Positions 40,197 through 50,659 of a DNA stretch of 64,000 bases are shown here, one piece after another. Numbering within the stretch: position 1 is the first letter of the stretch; each line of letters starts with the position of its first letter. A model generated the notes under the pieces. It worked only from the letters and a program-made list of their open reading frames with translations, had not been told where the DNA came from and ran no database searches. The translations under genes and the position numbers were made by a program. The stretch is from Bilabrum cf. latius (taxonomy: Eukaryota; Bigyra: Bicosoecida; Bigyra; Bicosoecida): NCBI GenBank assembly GCA_965178125.1, contig OZ237737.1, positions 868,001 through 932,000 on the forward strand, written 5' to 3'.

Positions 40197-43100
40197 TCAA
40201 CCAAGGTCTTGCTCTTGCTCAGCTTCTGCATCCTAGATAAGACGAGCTACAGAGTCCATGGCCGCGTCGCCTACCTCACCGTAGGAATTCTGCCCACCAA
40301 CCACGTCATCATGGCTCCTATCTACCTCTTCTCCCAGAGAACCAGGTTCTGTGGGTGCTGCAGAAGCCCAGCTTTCGGCCGCTGCATGGCGCAGCGCAGC
40401 CAACGCTTCCACTGCCTCCTGACTTGGCCTTGTGCCCCGACGGCCTGCGGGTGATGATGCTAACGGGACCGGGGCCATGGACCCAGGCTGTGACAAACCT
40501 GATCCGCCACTCGTATGCCCCTACCTAGTTGGATCCCCAAGAATACCATTAGATCTTTGGCGCTAATGCATAACCTCATCTACTTCCCATGCACCCCCTA
40601 CGTCTGCCATGGTGATCTTTGTATCGCCAGAATTGCCTTGTCGATCAGACCGGCCGTACACACCTGATCCACCGTCCATTTCACTGCTGCTGTGCTCCAA
40701 AATCAGCGGGCTATCAGCACCAGAGGACTGAATCTGGTCATGTACTCCCAACGAGGACGATCCACGGGACGACTTTGTTGCTACAGCAGGTGATGGTCCC
40801 CGTTGCTGAGCAGCCATTCGAGGCACAATACCCTCGGCAACCCAAGCTGTCTGGCCAAACTTCACCGGTGGTATCGCATTTCGAGCGCTAGATTGCCCTG
40901 TAGTGGCACCAACAGCTTCACCAAATCGTTCTATAGGACTTCTACTTTTCTTGACGCCATGGCTCTCCACTAACTCCATGTCAGAGGCAGCATCATCGTG
41001 CTGGCCACCAGCTGCATCGGCACTAGAGGAGCCAGCCGGCAGCCTCGGAGGAGAGTCCAGGCAATCTCCGTCGTCTGAAGAGCTTGTGGAGCCAATAGAT
41101 GTTCGGCCTTTCTCCAAAGGCTTCGTTGTCGATGAACCCACGACATGACCATTTGGCCCAGGCGTAGTGGTGTCGATCATGAAGCCAGGGTCAGAGCTAC
41201 GCCTTGCATTTGAGTACGTTCCAGTCGGTAAGGGATGCAGCTTCATGCGGCAAAGAGCATTGGTCGGTGGTGCCGAGTCTTGGATGCTCAACAGTTCCGA
41301 TCTAACGTTGTTCGATACTTGTCTACGAGATTCATCAACTAGGCCGCCTGCACCGCTCTGGACGCTACCGCACATGGAGCCCTGCAAAGTTCCGGTGGCT
41401 TGATGGACCCGGTGACGACTGGCGCTCCGCCCATCAACCGACAACAGTTCTCCCATAGGCCGCTTTGAGAGCGAGTCGGCCACGACAAAAGAGTCATTCC
41501 GAACAAAAGGCATTTGAAAACCCTGGCTGTCGGCCTTCTAGGATACGTCACTGTGCCGGCCAACAACACTTGGTGCCTGGTCAGAATAGGAGCACATTCC
41601 ACTGCTCGCCCCGCCGATCACTTGCGCAAAGGTCTCATGGGCTGCCTGCTCCTCGCTACTTAGACGGCAGCGGCGAGCTCGTGACTCAAAGCCGTCGCTG
41701 GCATCTCCTTCATGATCGCTGGATCGAGTGACCGGGGTCTCTTGAATGTTGGACTCTATTTTCTTTAGACCACCAGCACGACTACCAAACCGGCTGAAGC
41801 TTGGTCGCTTGAGTCCATCCTGAGGCAACAGCGCTCCAGAGTCTCCGCAAGACTCTTCAAATGGCGTGCTGCTAGCCGAGGACCGCCCACCATCGTGCCT
41901 GTCAGTAAGATCATCGCGTTCGGTGTTTCTCAGCCAGGAATTGCCGGCAATAGCAATGGCTTGTCGTCGCACATCAGCAGCCGAGTCATGTACATGAGTG
42001 GGACTAGCATCTTCGGAGCCGGCGCACACCAAAAGAAAGGCTGGTTGAGACCGCCGACGGGTGCGGGGAGACTGACTTGCCGACCTGCCAAGCCCAGGCT
42101 TCGAGCCTCCTTTCCTTGCAATGGTGAGGCCAACAGTTCCAGTGTGTTGCAATGCTTGATCTGTAGTATTCCTTGAGACTTGCAACCCCCGCTGCAGCAG
42201 GCTCGTTGAGGATCCCAGCTGTCCTAGCATAGCTCTTCGCTGCAAAGCTGTCATGCGCGTGTCAATGCCCGCCTCACGTAGCTGCCTGCGGCTCGATCGG
42301 CGTTCCAACTGAGCAAGCGGTGCATCGATGGCGCCATCTACCGGCGCAACGAATGCTTCTTCACCTGCTACCAATCCTACTGGCCGGACAAGACTTTCTG
42401 ATTTGGGACTCAATACCCCGGCAGATCGTGCGCTGGTGAACTCGTCTGCATTCTGCCCACTAGGATAATGCCCCCCTCGCCCCTTGGGTTCGTCGTCATC
42501 CTACGTCTCGGTAGAGTGACGAGTGCTCACCATGGACATGCGACCACCTGCCTCCCATAGTGCGCTAAGCCTGCTGTCTTGGTGCTGCGTTCCCGACCCT
42601 CCGCGAACAAAGCCATGCGGCTGCCGTTTAAATCGCCCGTGCATCAGCTTGCTTTCACCTCTACTGTGCCCGACGACAGAAGGTAAATCTGTGTCTCCAG
42701 AGCCCACCCTGCTAGAGTGTTGCAGTGGCAGTAGACCCTTCGTTTCTCTGCGCTTCTCCGCGGTCAATCTGCGCGCTGCTTCGCGATCGCCATCACCCTC
42801 TCCCTCAACTTCGTCTGCGTCGGCCATTTCCTGTGCCATGCGATCTTCCTCATCCAGCTCAGCCTAAACAGCTGCAGATTGCCTTGCACTTAAGTACCAC
42901 AGACCGCCAAATACAGACCCCACACACAATGCAGTGGCACCGACAAAGATTACAATACCAATGATAAGCTCCCGCATCGTGAAATTAATTCTCTCACCGA
43001 GTTGAGACGGGTCTTGATGCCTTGTCTGATTCCCTACTGAGCCTGGGTCCGGGTCAATCGAGTCAATCAGGCGAACAGCTGCCACAATGCCAATCAGGAC

Positions 43101-46100
43101 CGCATCTGAGCCTGCACCTCGCGATTCAGAAGCCAAATATATCTGCATCACTAGCAAATAGCAATCCGGAGAATGTCTGATCAACAACAGATGCCGTAAG
43201 ATTGGCAACAAGGTCGTTCGCTACGTTGTGTTCCGCTGTTGATTGATTCTCAGACGAATTATATCTGACCATGGTGCGGTACGCAAGGGTAAACGAGGTC
43301 TACACCCTTGCTGATAGCTCCGATGGTGTGCTGTTGCTGACAAGTTCATTGTCAGCACTGTCGTCACCAGAACGGTCGTCATCGGTTGGCATAATGGTAT
43401 CATCCGTTTGCAGAGCACGCCAAGAGGTTGGGGTGTCTCCACCGTCAGGTGTTGTGCCGTTATCGAACCTGGAGCCGTGCACCCAGGAGTCTCCAGCATC
43501 GTCCAAGAGAGATGGTTCTGACAGTGTATCGGTACCTTCAATATCGACACCATGGTCACCAGAATGCAGCACTACAGTGTCACTACCGTCCAATTGGTGG
43601 CCGTACGTCCATGCTAACGCCCACATGCCCCCGTCCCCGCCATAACCACCAAAGCCTACAGTGCCATCCTGCAAACCCCACATAACTTGGCCACCTAGTG
43701 ATTGAATGATGCCACCGCCCACCAAGTGTGCTAGCCTCTGGCGCATGCTTCGGAAGTCGCTCCCGTCCTAAGGCCCACTCAGGGAGGCTGGCGCGTCTCC
43801 ATAAACTGACAATCCAATGGTACCATTGAGATCAACCTGTAGCCAGTTCATGCCCTCAACCTACAGTGGGGCCAGTGGTAATGTCTCCCGCATGGCAGGG
43901 GGAGAAGAAGGAAGGCGGCTGGGAAAGTTGCTCGGAGATGGACTCGGGCTTGGTGATGGCGAGCTGCTGCCCGTGCTTGAGGCAGTTGGTGTCGAGGAGG
44001 GTGTCCCTAACGGAGTTGGCGCTGCAGTTGCCCAAGCAGTCCCGTTCATTCTGAGCCGTATCAACCTGCCGCCAATAGATGCGCCTCGTGCTGCTCCAAG
44101 CAGAAGCTCATTGGGGTTTACAGCTGCAGCGAGTGACCCCAGGGATCCTACAGTAGCGTCTGCATCAGCTCCAGCAGCAACAGAAACGCTCATTACTGTG
44201 CTGTACTCCGTTGCACCAAGGACAAAAGCGGCCTACGACACTGCCAGTGCTTGCAACCCCGCCAACTGGCCTCCCAACACTTCAAGCACATAAACAGTAG
44301 ACGATGCCGGTCTGAGCGTGCCCGACACGGTGCCACGTCTTTCGATTGCAACGTCTGCCATAGAGTCGTTCGTTGCCCCCTCCACCGGCGCATCCACCCG
44401 ATCTACTCGCGAAGCTCCGAGCACGGCAATTGTAGCGTGAACGCCAGTGGATCCATGCGATGCGCTCGGAGATAGCACTGCAACAGACGAACCGAACCTT
44501 CCCCCCGGAGGCAGTAACGAGTTCAGCTCCTGCCCAAGACTTGAATTCGCTGAGAATCCAAGAACTTCACTGCTGACAGCAGTTCCATCAGCAGCATTCA
44601 AATGGAGGAGAGCCACCGATCCGAGCGCCCCTTCGAGCGTCCAAGTCCCGCTGCTGTTCTGCGATGAGGCAGTTCCATCGCCGGGCTAACCAACGACCAG
44701 CCAGATGGCGCACGGGTCGCCTCCCTCCACAGGAAGATACGAGCTCCAGGCAAGGTGGTCTCCATGCCGGAGGGCTGCGGCTGCTTCATTGGATGCAACA
44801 CAGCTAGACGGACCCATACGACCGATGCTTGCCCCAAATCCAACCCCAGAAGCCATACTAGCTGGAGGATCAACACGAAGAAACTGAGCCACCGTCATGT
44901 TTCTCGACAGCATTGCGATCCCAAGCCATCCAGCGCTGGGCCCAGGAGCACCAACTACAACATCTGGGATTCCGTCTCCATTAAGATCGATTTCAGGCCC
45001 GCCGAGGACAGCTGCCCCGAAGTCAGAGGCTACTGATAGAGCAACTGCTAGCCCCCCACTGCGGGAGCCTACCGTGACAACCTTCCGGATGCTATTGGAA
45101 TGCATGCTCCCAAGTCTGACCAGGAAAACAGCACCTTCTGATGCCATGGCACCAGGAGCACCAATTACTGCATCTGCATGCCCGTCCCCGTCAATGTCCC
45201 CAGCGAACGAAACGCTAGCTCCGAAGCGAAGTGGACTCACAGCCACCTGATTGGCAACAGCCTCTCCCATCCCAGCAGCATTCTCATCGAGCACCGACCG
45301 TGCAGAGAAGGATACATTGCCATCCGAGCCAGACTTGGCCTCCAGTACAGCCACAACTCCAATTTCACTAGCATCGGGAAGTCCTATCAGCATGTCCGCC
45401 AATCGATCTCCGGGCAGCAGGCCTGGCCCCGACAGAATTGTCGTGGCATTCGTACCAGTAAGATATCTGAGCAGTGCAGAGCCACTAGAAAACTCAACTT
45501 CAACAGGCTGAACTCCTTCTAGCCGAACGCTTGCCACCCCCGGCGATGGCGATGGCGATGGCGATGGCGACATCGACGGCGAAGGCTTTACGGTGTTAGA
45601 AGCAGTCGAAGATGGCGTGGCAGAATTTGTTGACGTGGGAGTTGGTGTTGCAGTTGAGGTCGAAGTGGCGCTTGCTGTGGATGACGGAGACACCGAAGGC
45701 GAACGGCTCCCCGTAGCCGATGCTGTGGGGGACGGCGTAATCGAAGATGTAGTCGACGGAGTTGGTGTAGGAGTCGGGGACGCGCTCGGTATTGCGCCTC
45801 CGAGGTGCAGGAGCATCACAGCGCCTCCTCCATCTGCATTGATTATTCCTACAGCCAGATCAAGCCTACCATCCCCACCAACGTCAGGCAAGCTAGCAAG
45901 CGCGGAACCAAACCGATCGCCAGTGCTGAGAGTGCTTGCCAAGAAAGCGTGCTGGGACAAGACTGTCATGTGAGACTGCACCGAAACCTCTCCATCATTT
46001 CGATCCAGCAAGAGCAGATAGACCTCCCCACGAGCCGAAGCACTCAATACATCTCCCACAGCAAGATCTGTCCAGCCATTACCATCAATATCACCAACAG

Positions 46101-49100
46101 CAGCAACAGAATAGCCAAACTCGTCGGAGTCGGAGAACATGTTGGAAGCGAAGCTATTCAGTCCATCGTCCGTTATCAGAGTGGCTGAGCCAGGATTGAC
46201 GCTGCCGTTCCGAGTGAGACTAGCAACAATGATTCTATCGCCATTGTTCATGCCTATAACTAAGTCTACCGGAAACTCGCTGCCAACTGGTGGGGGTAGC
46301 ACGGCAAGATCAAGACCCAAGTTATGGAGGAAGGAGCCATCAAGACCGTACAGTCCGCACCCTACCGCCTATTCAAGTACAGAGTACGATCGTACCGTAT
46401 CATTCCCATTCATGAAAAGCACAAAAATTCCGCCTCCAAATAGAACAAGCCTGTGTAGCTGAGGAGCAGAGGCAATGATGTCATTGATACCATCTGAGTC
46501 AATGTCTCCGGCATCACCAACGACAGCCGTGCCAAACCAGCCATTCTTCTGCCACAAATCACTCGATAGCAGCGGAATGCTTCCATCAATGGATACCTAG
46601 TGCGAAATAGAGCCATTTTTTTGCAAACGAAGTACCCAAATCCGGCCACCTGAACTGAGACGGGGTTCCCCAACGATCAGCCTCGGCAAGGTAGGATCAT
46701 CTCCGAGTGGCTGGGAGGCCATGAAGCCCAAAGAATCTCCGAACTGCGCACCAGTTTGACCTTCATAATTAAATTGTGAGGAATCTGATTGTTTCAGCTG
46801 AACGATCTGCCTGACGGTGCCTTCAGGTCGCAAAAACACCACCGCGACGTCTCCTTCACGTGTGGCCGTGGCGGTATGGAGCCCCATTCCTATTGCAACA
46901 TCGTTCACCCCGTCTCCATCCAAATCTCCGATAGTCGTGATTGATACACCAAAATCAGAATTGGATCCAAGGACGTCGTTGGGAAATCCCCCGGTTCCAT
47001 TCGAGATTATCTAGAACTGTGTGACGTTACCAGCACCAAGCGGCGATGGAGTCACGCTTGGGGTGGTTGTGCTTGCAGTAGTCGATGGTGTAGCAGACAG
47101 GGAGGGCGTAGGACTTGGGCTTAAGGACGGCGGCAGCATCGACCCTCCCATGAATAGGACCAAGACCGACCCAGTTTGCTAGCCACCAGCAGAATTTGCG
47201 TTCGGACCTCCAACTACTAGATCATTACGCCCATCTAAGTCGAAATCTGCCGATGTCACGAAGCCAAACTCATCATTGTCGCCAAGCAACCCCCCCATGA
47301 CAAGGTGCTTGGAATCCAGCACGACGTGATCCAGCACCCAAGTGTCTGTTGCATTCGCCTACAGGAACAAGATGAAGATTGCGCCGGCCCAAGTCTGCTG
47401 CACACTGTCTCTTCGCGCACCAACTGCTAGATCTTCGTGACCATCACCGTTGGAATCACCAATACTCGACATGGACCTGCCAAAGCCGTCAGCGTAGACA
47501 CCGCGCGCCCCTGCTAGGACGTCACCAAAGCCAAGCATGGAGGTTGAGCCAGCAATCCGACCGTCTTGACCTATGTGCTATACTAGGATAGACTTGTTGC
47601 CCGTTGAGCCGACAGCAAGCCTTGCAGCAGACCGTACTGCTGAACTTGGAAATGCTGCGAGCCCTCCTCCCAACTTGAATCCGAATTGGAATGTCGCCCC
47701 CGATTCAGCGAACAAGCGAACGTGCTCACGCACGGTGTCGTTAGCGTTGAGGAATAGGATGAAAACCTCACCGCCATTGAACACGGGGTCGTCAACTCGG
47801 TTCGCCCCCACTGCCAAGTCATTGAGGCCATCAGAGTCAACGTCACCCAGCCCACCTTCGATGCCAATACCGAAAGCATCGCCAGCCTGCAGACCAAAGG
47901 TATCGGAGCTGCTTAGTACCTGGTGTTCGACCCTTCCGCTTGGTTCAAGCCGTAGAAGCCAGAATCGCCCCGTGTCATGGACACCGTCCTACATCCAAGG
48001 TGCACCTACAGCTAATCTCAACTTCTACGGCTCGACTCCATTCGGCTGCTTCAGCGACGACAGGCCAATTCCGAAGCCAGAATAGCTCTCATTTGGAGCT
48101 GTCCATCCACCCTAGGTTCCGCTAATCTTCTGGAATGCCTTCACGGTTCCATTGCGTCGCATAAACAGGATCCACACGGCTCCTTGCTACGTTGCACCAT
48201 CGCTGTCCTCATTCGCACCCACGGCCAGGTCCGGTACGCCATCATTATCCAGGTCTCCAAGTGACTCTACGTCCCAACCAAACTTTGTGTTGGGCAGAAG
48301 CGTTGGATATGCAGCCCCAGAGTTGTTAGCACCCAATTGCACAGCCCGTGCTACGCCACCGGCGGACGCGGGGCTGGGGCTGGAGCTTGGGCTTGGGCTG
48401 GAGCTTGGGCTGGGGCTAGGATAAAGCGCTTCCTGATTGACATGAATCGACATCATTACAAGGCTTCCTGCGTGAATAGCACCGCTAGGATCAGATAGAG
48501 GCATTCCTACTGCCACAAGTGCCTCGTCACCGGGAGCAGCCAGCTAGGATAATCGACGCAAAACAGTAATGGAGGCACCCAGCCGAACCTAGCCGCTGGC
48601 CACAGCACCAAGCGTGGCATTGTTAGTTGCCGCATCCAGTCGCACAGACCGGTACACGGTGCCATTTTCCGGGTGGAGGGTCAGGGTGTACACCGCCCCT
48701 GCCCGTACGCCGTCGACGATTGCCGCGTCGCTGCCAACGAGCACCTCGGGGCGGCCATCGCCGTCAATGTCGCCTAGGAAGCCAGCTGCGCTGCCAAACG
48801 ACTCATTCTGGCTGGATCCCTGGCTTTGCATGCCTCCCTGGCCTGATCCGACCATAAGGCTAGACACGACTCGAATGCCACCATGCAGTGCGCCCTGCGT
48901 GCCGTTGTGAGCTAGCCGAACCAGCACGAGGGCTCCCTGGCCGGGTTTGTGAATTGCCGTGGCCGGAGCCCCTACCAGCAACTCTGAAACGCATTCGGCT
49001 CCGAATTCGTGGCCGATACACGGCGACACCGCATTCATGCTGGCGCCGAAACGGAGGGGAGTGCCACCGAACCCAACTATCGGTAGACCGCCAGTGGAGA

Positions 49101-50101
49101 ACTGTCCTAACCAGCGGCTGCTCTTGATTGTCCGATTGGGGTGGAGGAGGCACACGAGTACTGCTCCAGTGCTGCTGCTTTCGGTATTGGCCCTGCCAGG
49201 AGCCCCCACGGCCAGGCCCTCCTCGCCGTCCGCGTCGAGATCATGGAGGGATGCCACTGAGGACCCGAATGCGTCCCCGTCCTGCAAATCAATGCCGACC
49301 AAACCGCCCTGATTGCTTGCCCATACATTGAAAGAGATCACCCTGATCGCAGCGGAAGCGTTAACCTGAAGCCAGAAGAGAGCGCCAGAGCGTGTTCCAG
49401 GCGCCGCATAGTACCCTGGAGCGCCAACTAGGAGGTACGGGCGTCCTCGGTTTAAGCCCATCATCGCAAGGCTTGCGCCAAACATGCTTTCTGTTCCAGG
49501 ATCACCTTCAAACCCATGGCTGTTCTGTTCAATCACCGAGAGTTCCTTAACTGTGCCGTTGCTGTGCAGCATGAGCACTGCAACTGCACCTGAGGACTAG
49601 TTTCGATGTGCTGCTCCGATAGCTATATCTTGCACTCCATCCATGTTAACATCACCCAATGAAGCTGAGGCAGAGCCGAACAGATCTCCTGAATTGAACA
49701 GTCCCAGTGGAATACCACCTTCACCATTCCCGATCTGCAAAGCTGCACTTACCTCTCCTACGGCAACCTGTGAAAGAACGAAGCATCCAACGAAAAATAT
49801 ACAAATTTGGCAGTTTCAAGCATTCGCTGGTTTGTGTCCAGGCCGACGGAATCGGCGATCGTGAATACTTCGGGAGAGCAGGTATGGCGACTAGTAGTCG
49901 GAATCGAGCTCCACCGAACTCTCGCAAACACCAACAAGAAATAGTAGAACCGTAGTGCAGCCCTGCCGACAGCGCATGCAAAGTATCTTCAACCCTAAGG
50001 TAGTAACTTCCGCAGTTGAGCACCCTCACTGCATTCGTCATACGGCATGCTTTCAGCAGAACTACGGCGGCTATCAAGATAAAAGCTCCACTGATATTCA
50101 T
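40197..50101 (-). CDS. Integrin-alpha-like FG-GAP membrane protein with ~900-aa cytoplasmic tail
   Basis: Proposed exons are 50101-50030, 49767-43152 and 43111-40197 (minus strand), giving 3200 aa with 24 TAGs read as Gln and TGA at 40199-40197. Exon 1 is a signal peptide. The ectodomain carries about 13 FG-GAP/integrin-type calcium motifs of the form GDxDxDGxxDLAVGA, for example GDIDGDGRPEVLVG, GDLDNDGVPDLAVGA, GDVDSDGLNDLAVGA, GDIDGDGHADAVIGAPG. These are grouped in beta-propeller-like blocks separated by Ser/Thr/Pro mucin-like linkers. A Gly-rich membrane-proximal region follows, then one membrane span (about residues 2277-2302, ELIIGIVIFVGATALCVG). The long Ser/Arg/Gly-rich tail has no recognised domain and no GFFKR integrin motif. 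The likely role is calcium-dependent adhesion. The second junction (43112-43151) is tentative. Confidence 0.82.
43112..43151 (-). other. Tentative 40-nt intron, or frameshift, in the FG-GAP gene
   Basis: The reading frame changes by one base here. Upstream frame reaches TGA just after this point; downstream frame carries the membrane span and tail. A GTGATG donor and GGTGCAG acceptor 40 bases apart restore the frame (FAS|SDAVLIG). Forty bases is shorter than the other introns seen (91-262), so an indel or assembly error remains possible. Confidence 0.4.
43900..43990 (-). repeat. Ser/Pro-rich linker repeat in FG-GAP protein
   Basis: Degenerate SP-dipeptide codon repeat (SSSPSPSPSPSPS) next to an FG-GAP block. 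It looks like a mucin-like spacer and lies in the coding frame. Confidence 0.6.
45541..45810 (-). repeat. Ser/Thr/Pro-rich mucin-like linker with (GGCGAT)n core
   Basis: About 90 codons of Ser, Thr, Pro and Ala only, including a tandem hexamer GGCGAT at 45542-45568 (Ser-Pro on the coding strand). It separates two FG-GAP blocks and is probably a heavily O-glycosylated spacer. Confidence 0.75.
48365..48421 (-). repeat. Short GGGCTT/GGGCTGGAGCTT repeat coding Ser-Pro
   Basis: Tandem GC-rich units encoding SPSPSSSPSPSSS on the minus strand; a shorter spacer of the same kind as at 45541-45810. Confidence 0.65.
49768..50029 (-). other. Intron 1 of the FG-GAP gene
   Basis: Donor GTGAGG, acceptor TTTCACAG, phase 0, 262 bases. 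It joins the signal-peptide exon (...RMTNA) to VAVGEVSAALQ and the first FG-GAP block, and accounts for the frame change between them. Other donors nearby cannot be excluded. Confidence 0.6.
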
Positions 50102-50652
50102 ATTGATCGTCGAAGGCAGATCGCTAGACCGCATGACTGCGCAAGTCGAATGGTTGCCGATGCCAGTGCTTTTAATCTTCTTCTTCAAGTTCAACAACTT
50201 GAAGCGGTCGCAACAACTGCAAATCGATCGAGAGGATAAGACAGATACACGATGAGTCTTCAAATATTGTAAAACTGAGAGCATCAACTGTTTGTTCCGT
50301 TCAAGCACCAGCAATAAGCCGATACAGTGGAGGGGCCTTGCGCCAGCAAGCTGCAATCCGTAGGAAACCTAGGCTGCAACTGCTGCGATCCGCCACCAGC
50401 ACTCCCGGAAGAGGCAAACAAATAAGTGCACAAATAGCAATGAAAACGAAAATGAAGTAGGGGTCGACTTCGGCTCCCATTCGAGGGCTACAAGCTCCGA
50501 TTGCTTGGCGCTAGCCACACTAGGGCCGTCTCCGGATCTACTGATCAACAGAGGCAGCCAGTTGGCCATTTAACGCACCAATCCAACCATCTTCAAGCGC
50601 CCAGCGAATATACCTACTCATCGACCCAGGAAGAGAGTACCAGTGATGACAA
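50102..50652. other. Intergenic region between FG-GAP gene and receptor copy 3
   Basis: No gene or RNA is seen. It holds the promoter side of the FG-GAP gene and the 3' flank of copy 3. Unlike copies 1 and 2, copy 3 shares no 3' flank: similarity stops at the stop codon. Confidence 0.5.
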
Positions 50653-50659
50653 TCACTGG
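50640..50659. repeat. Perfect 8-bp inverted repeat spanning the stop codon of copy 3
   Basis: CCAGTGAT-GACA-ATCACTGG. The right arm contains the last Gln codon and the TGA stop of copy 3. It could form a hairpin in the transcript and marks the exact end of similarity to copies 1 and 2. Confidence 0.7.

Noticed and set aside
50102-50356. Longer N-terminus for the FG-GAP protein starting at 50356
   Set aside because: The extra residues would place the hydrophobic signal sequence about 85 residues inside the protein; the ATG at 50101 gives a standard signal peptide.
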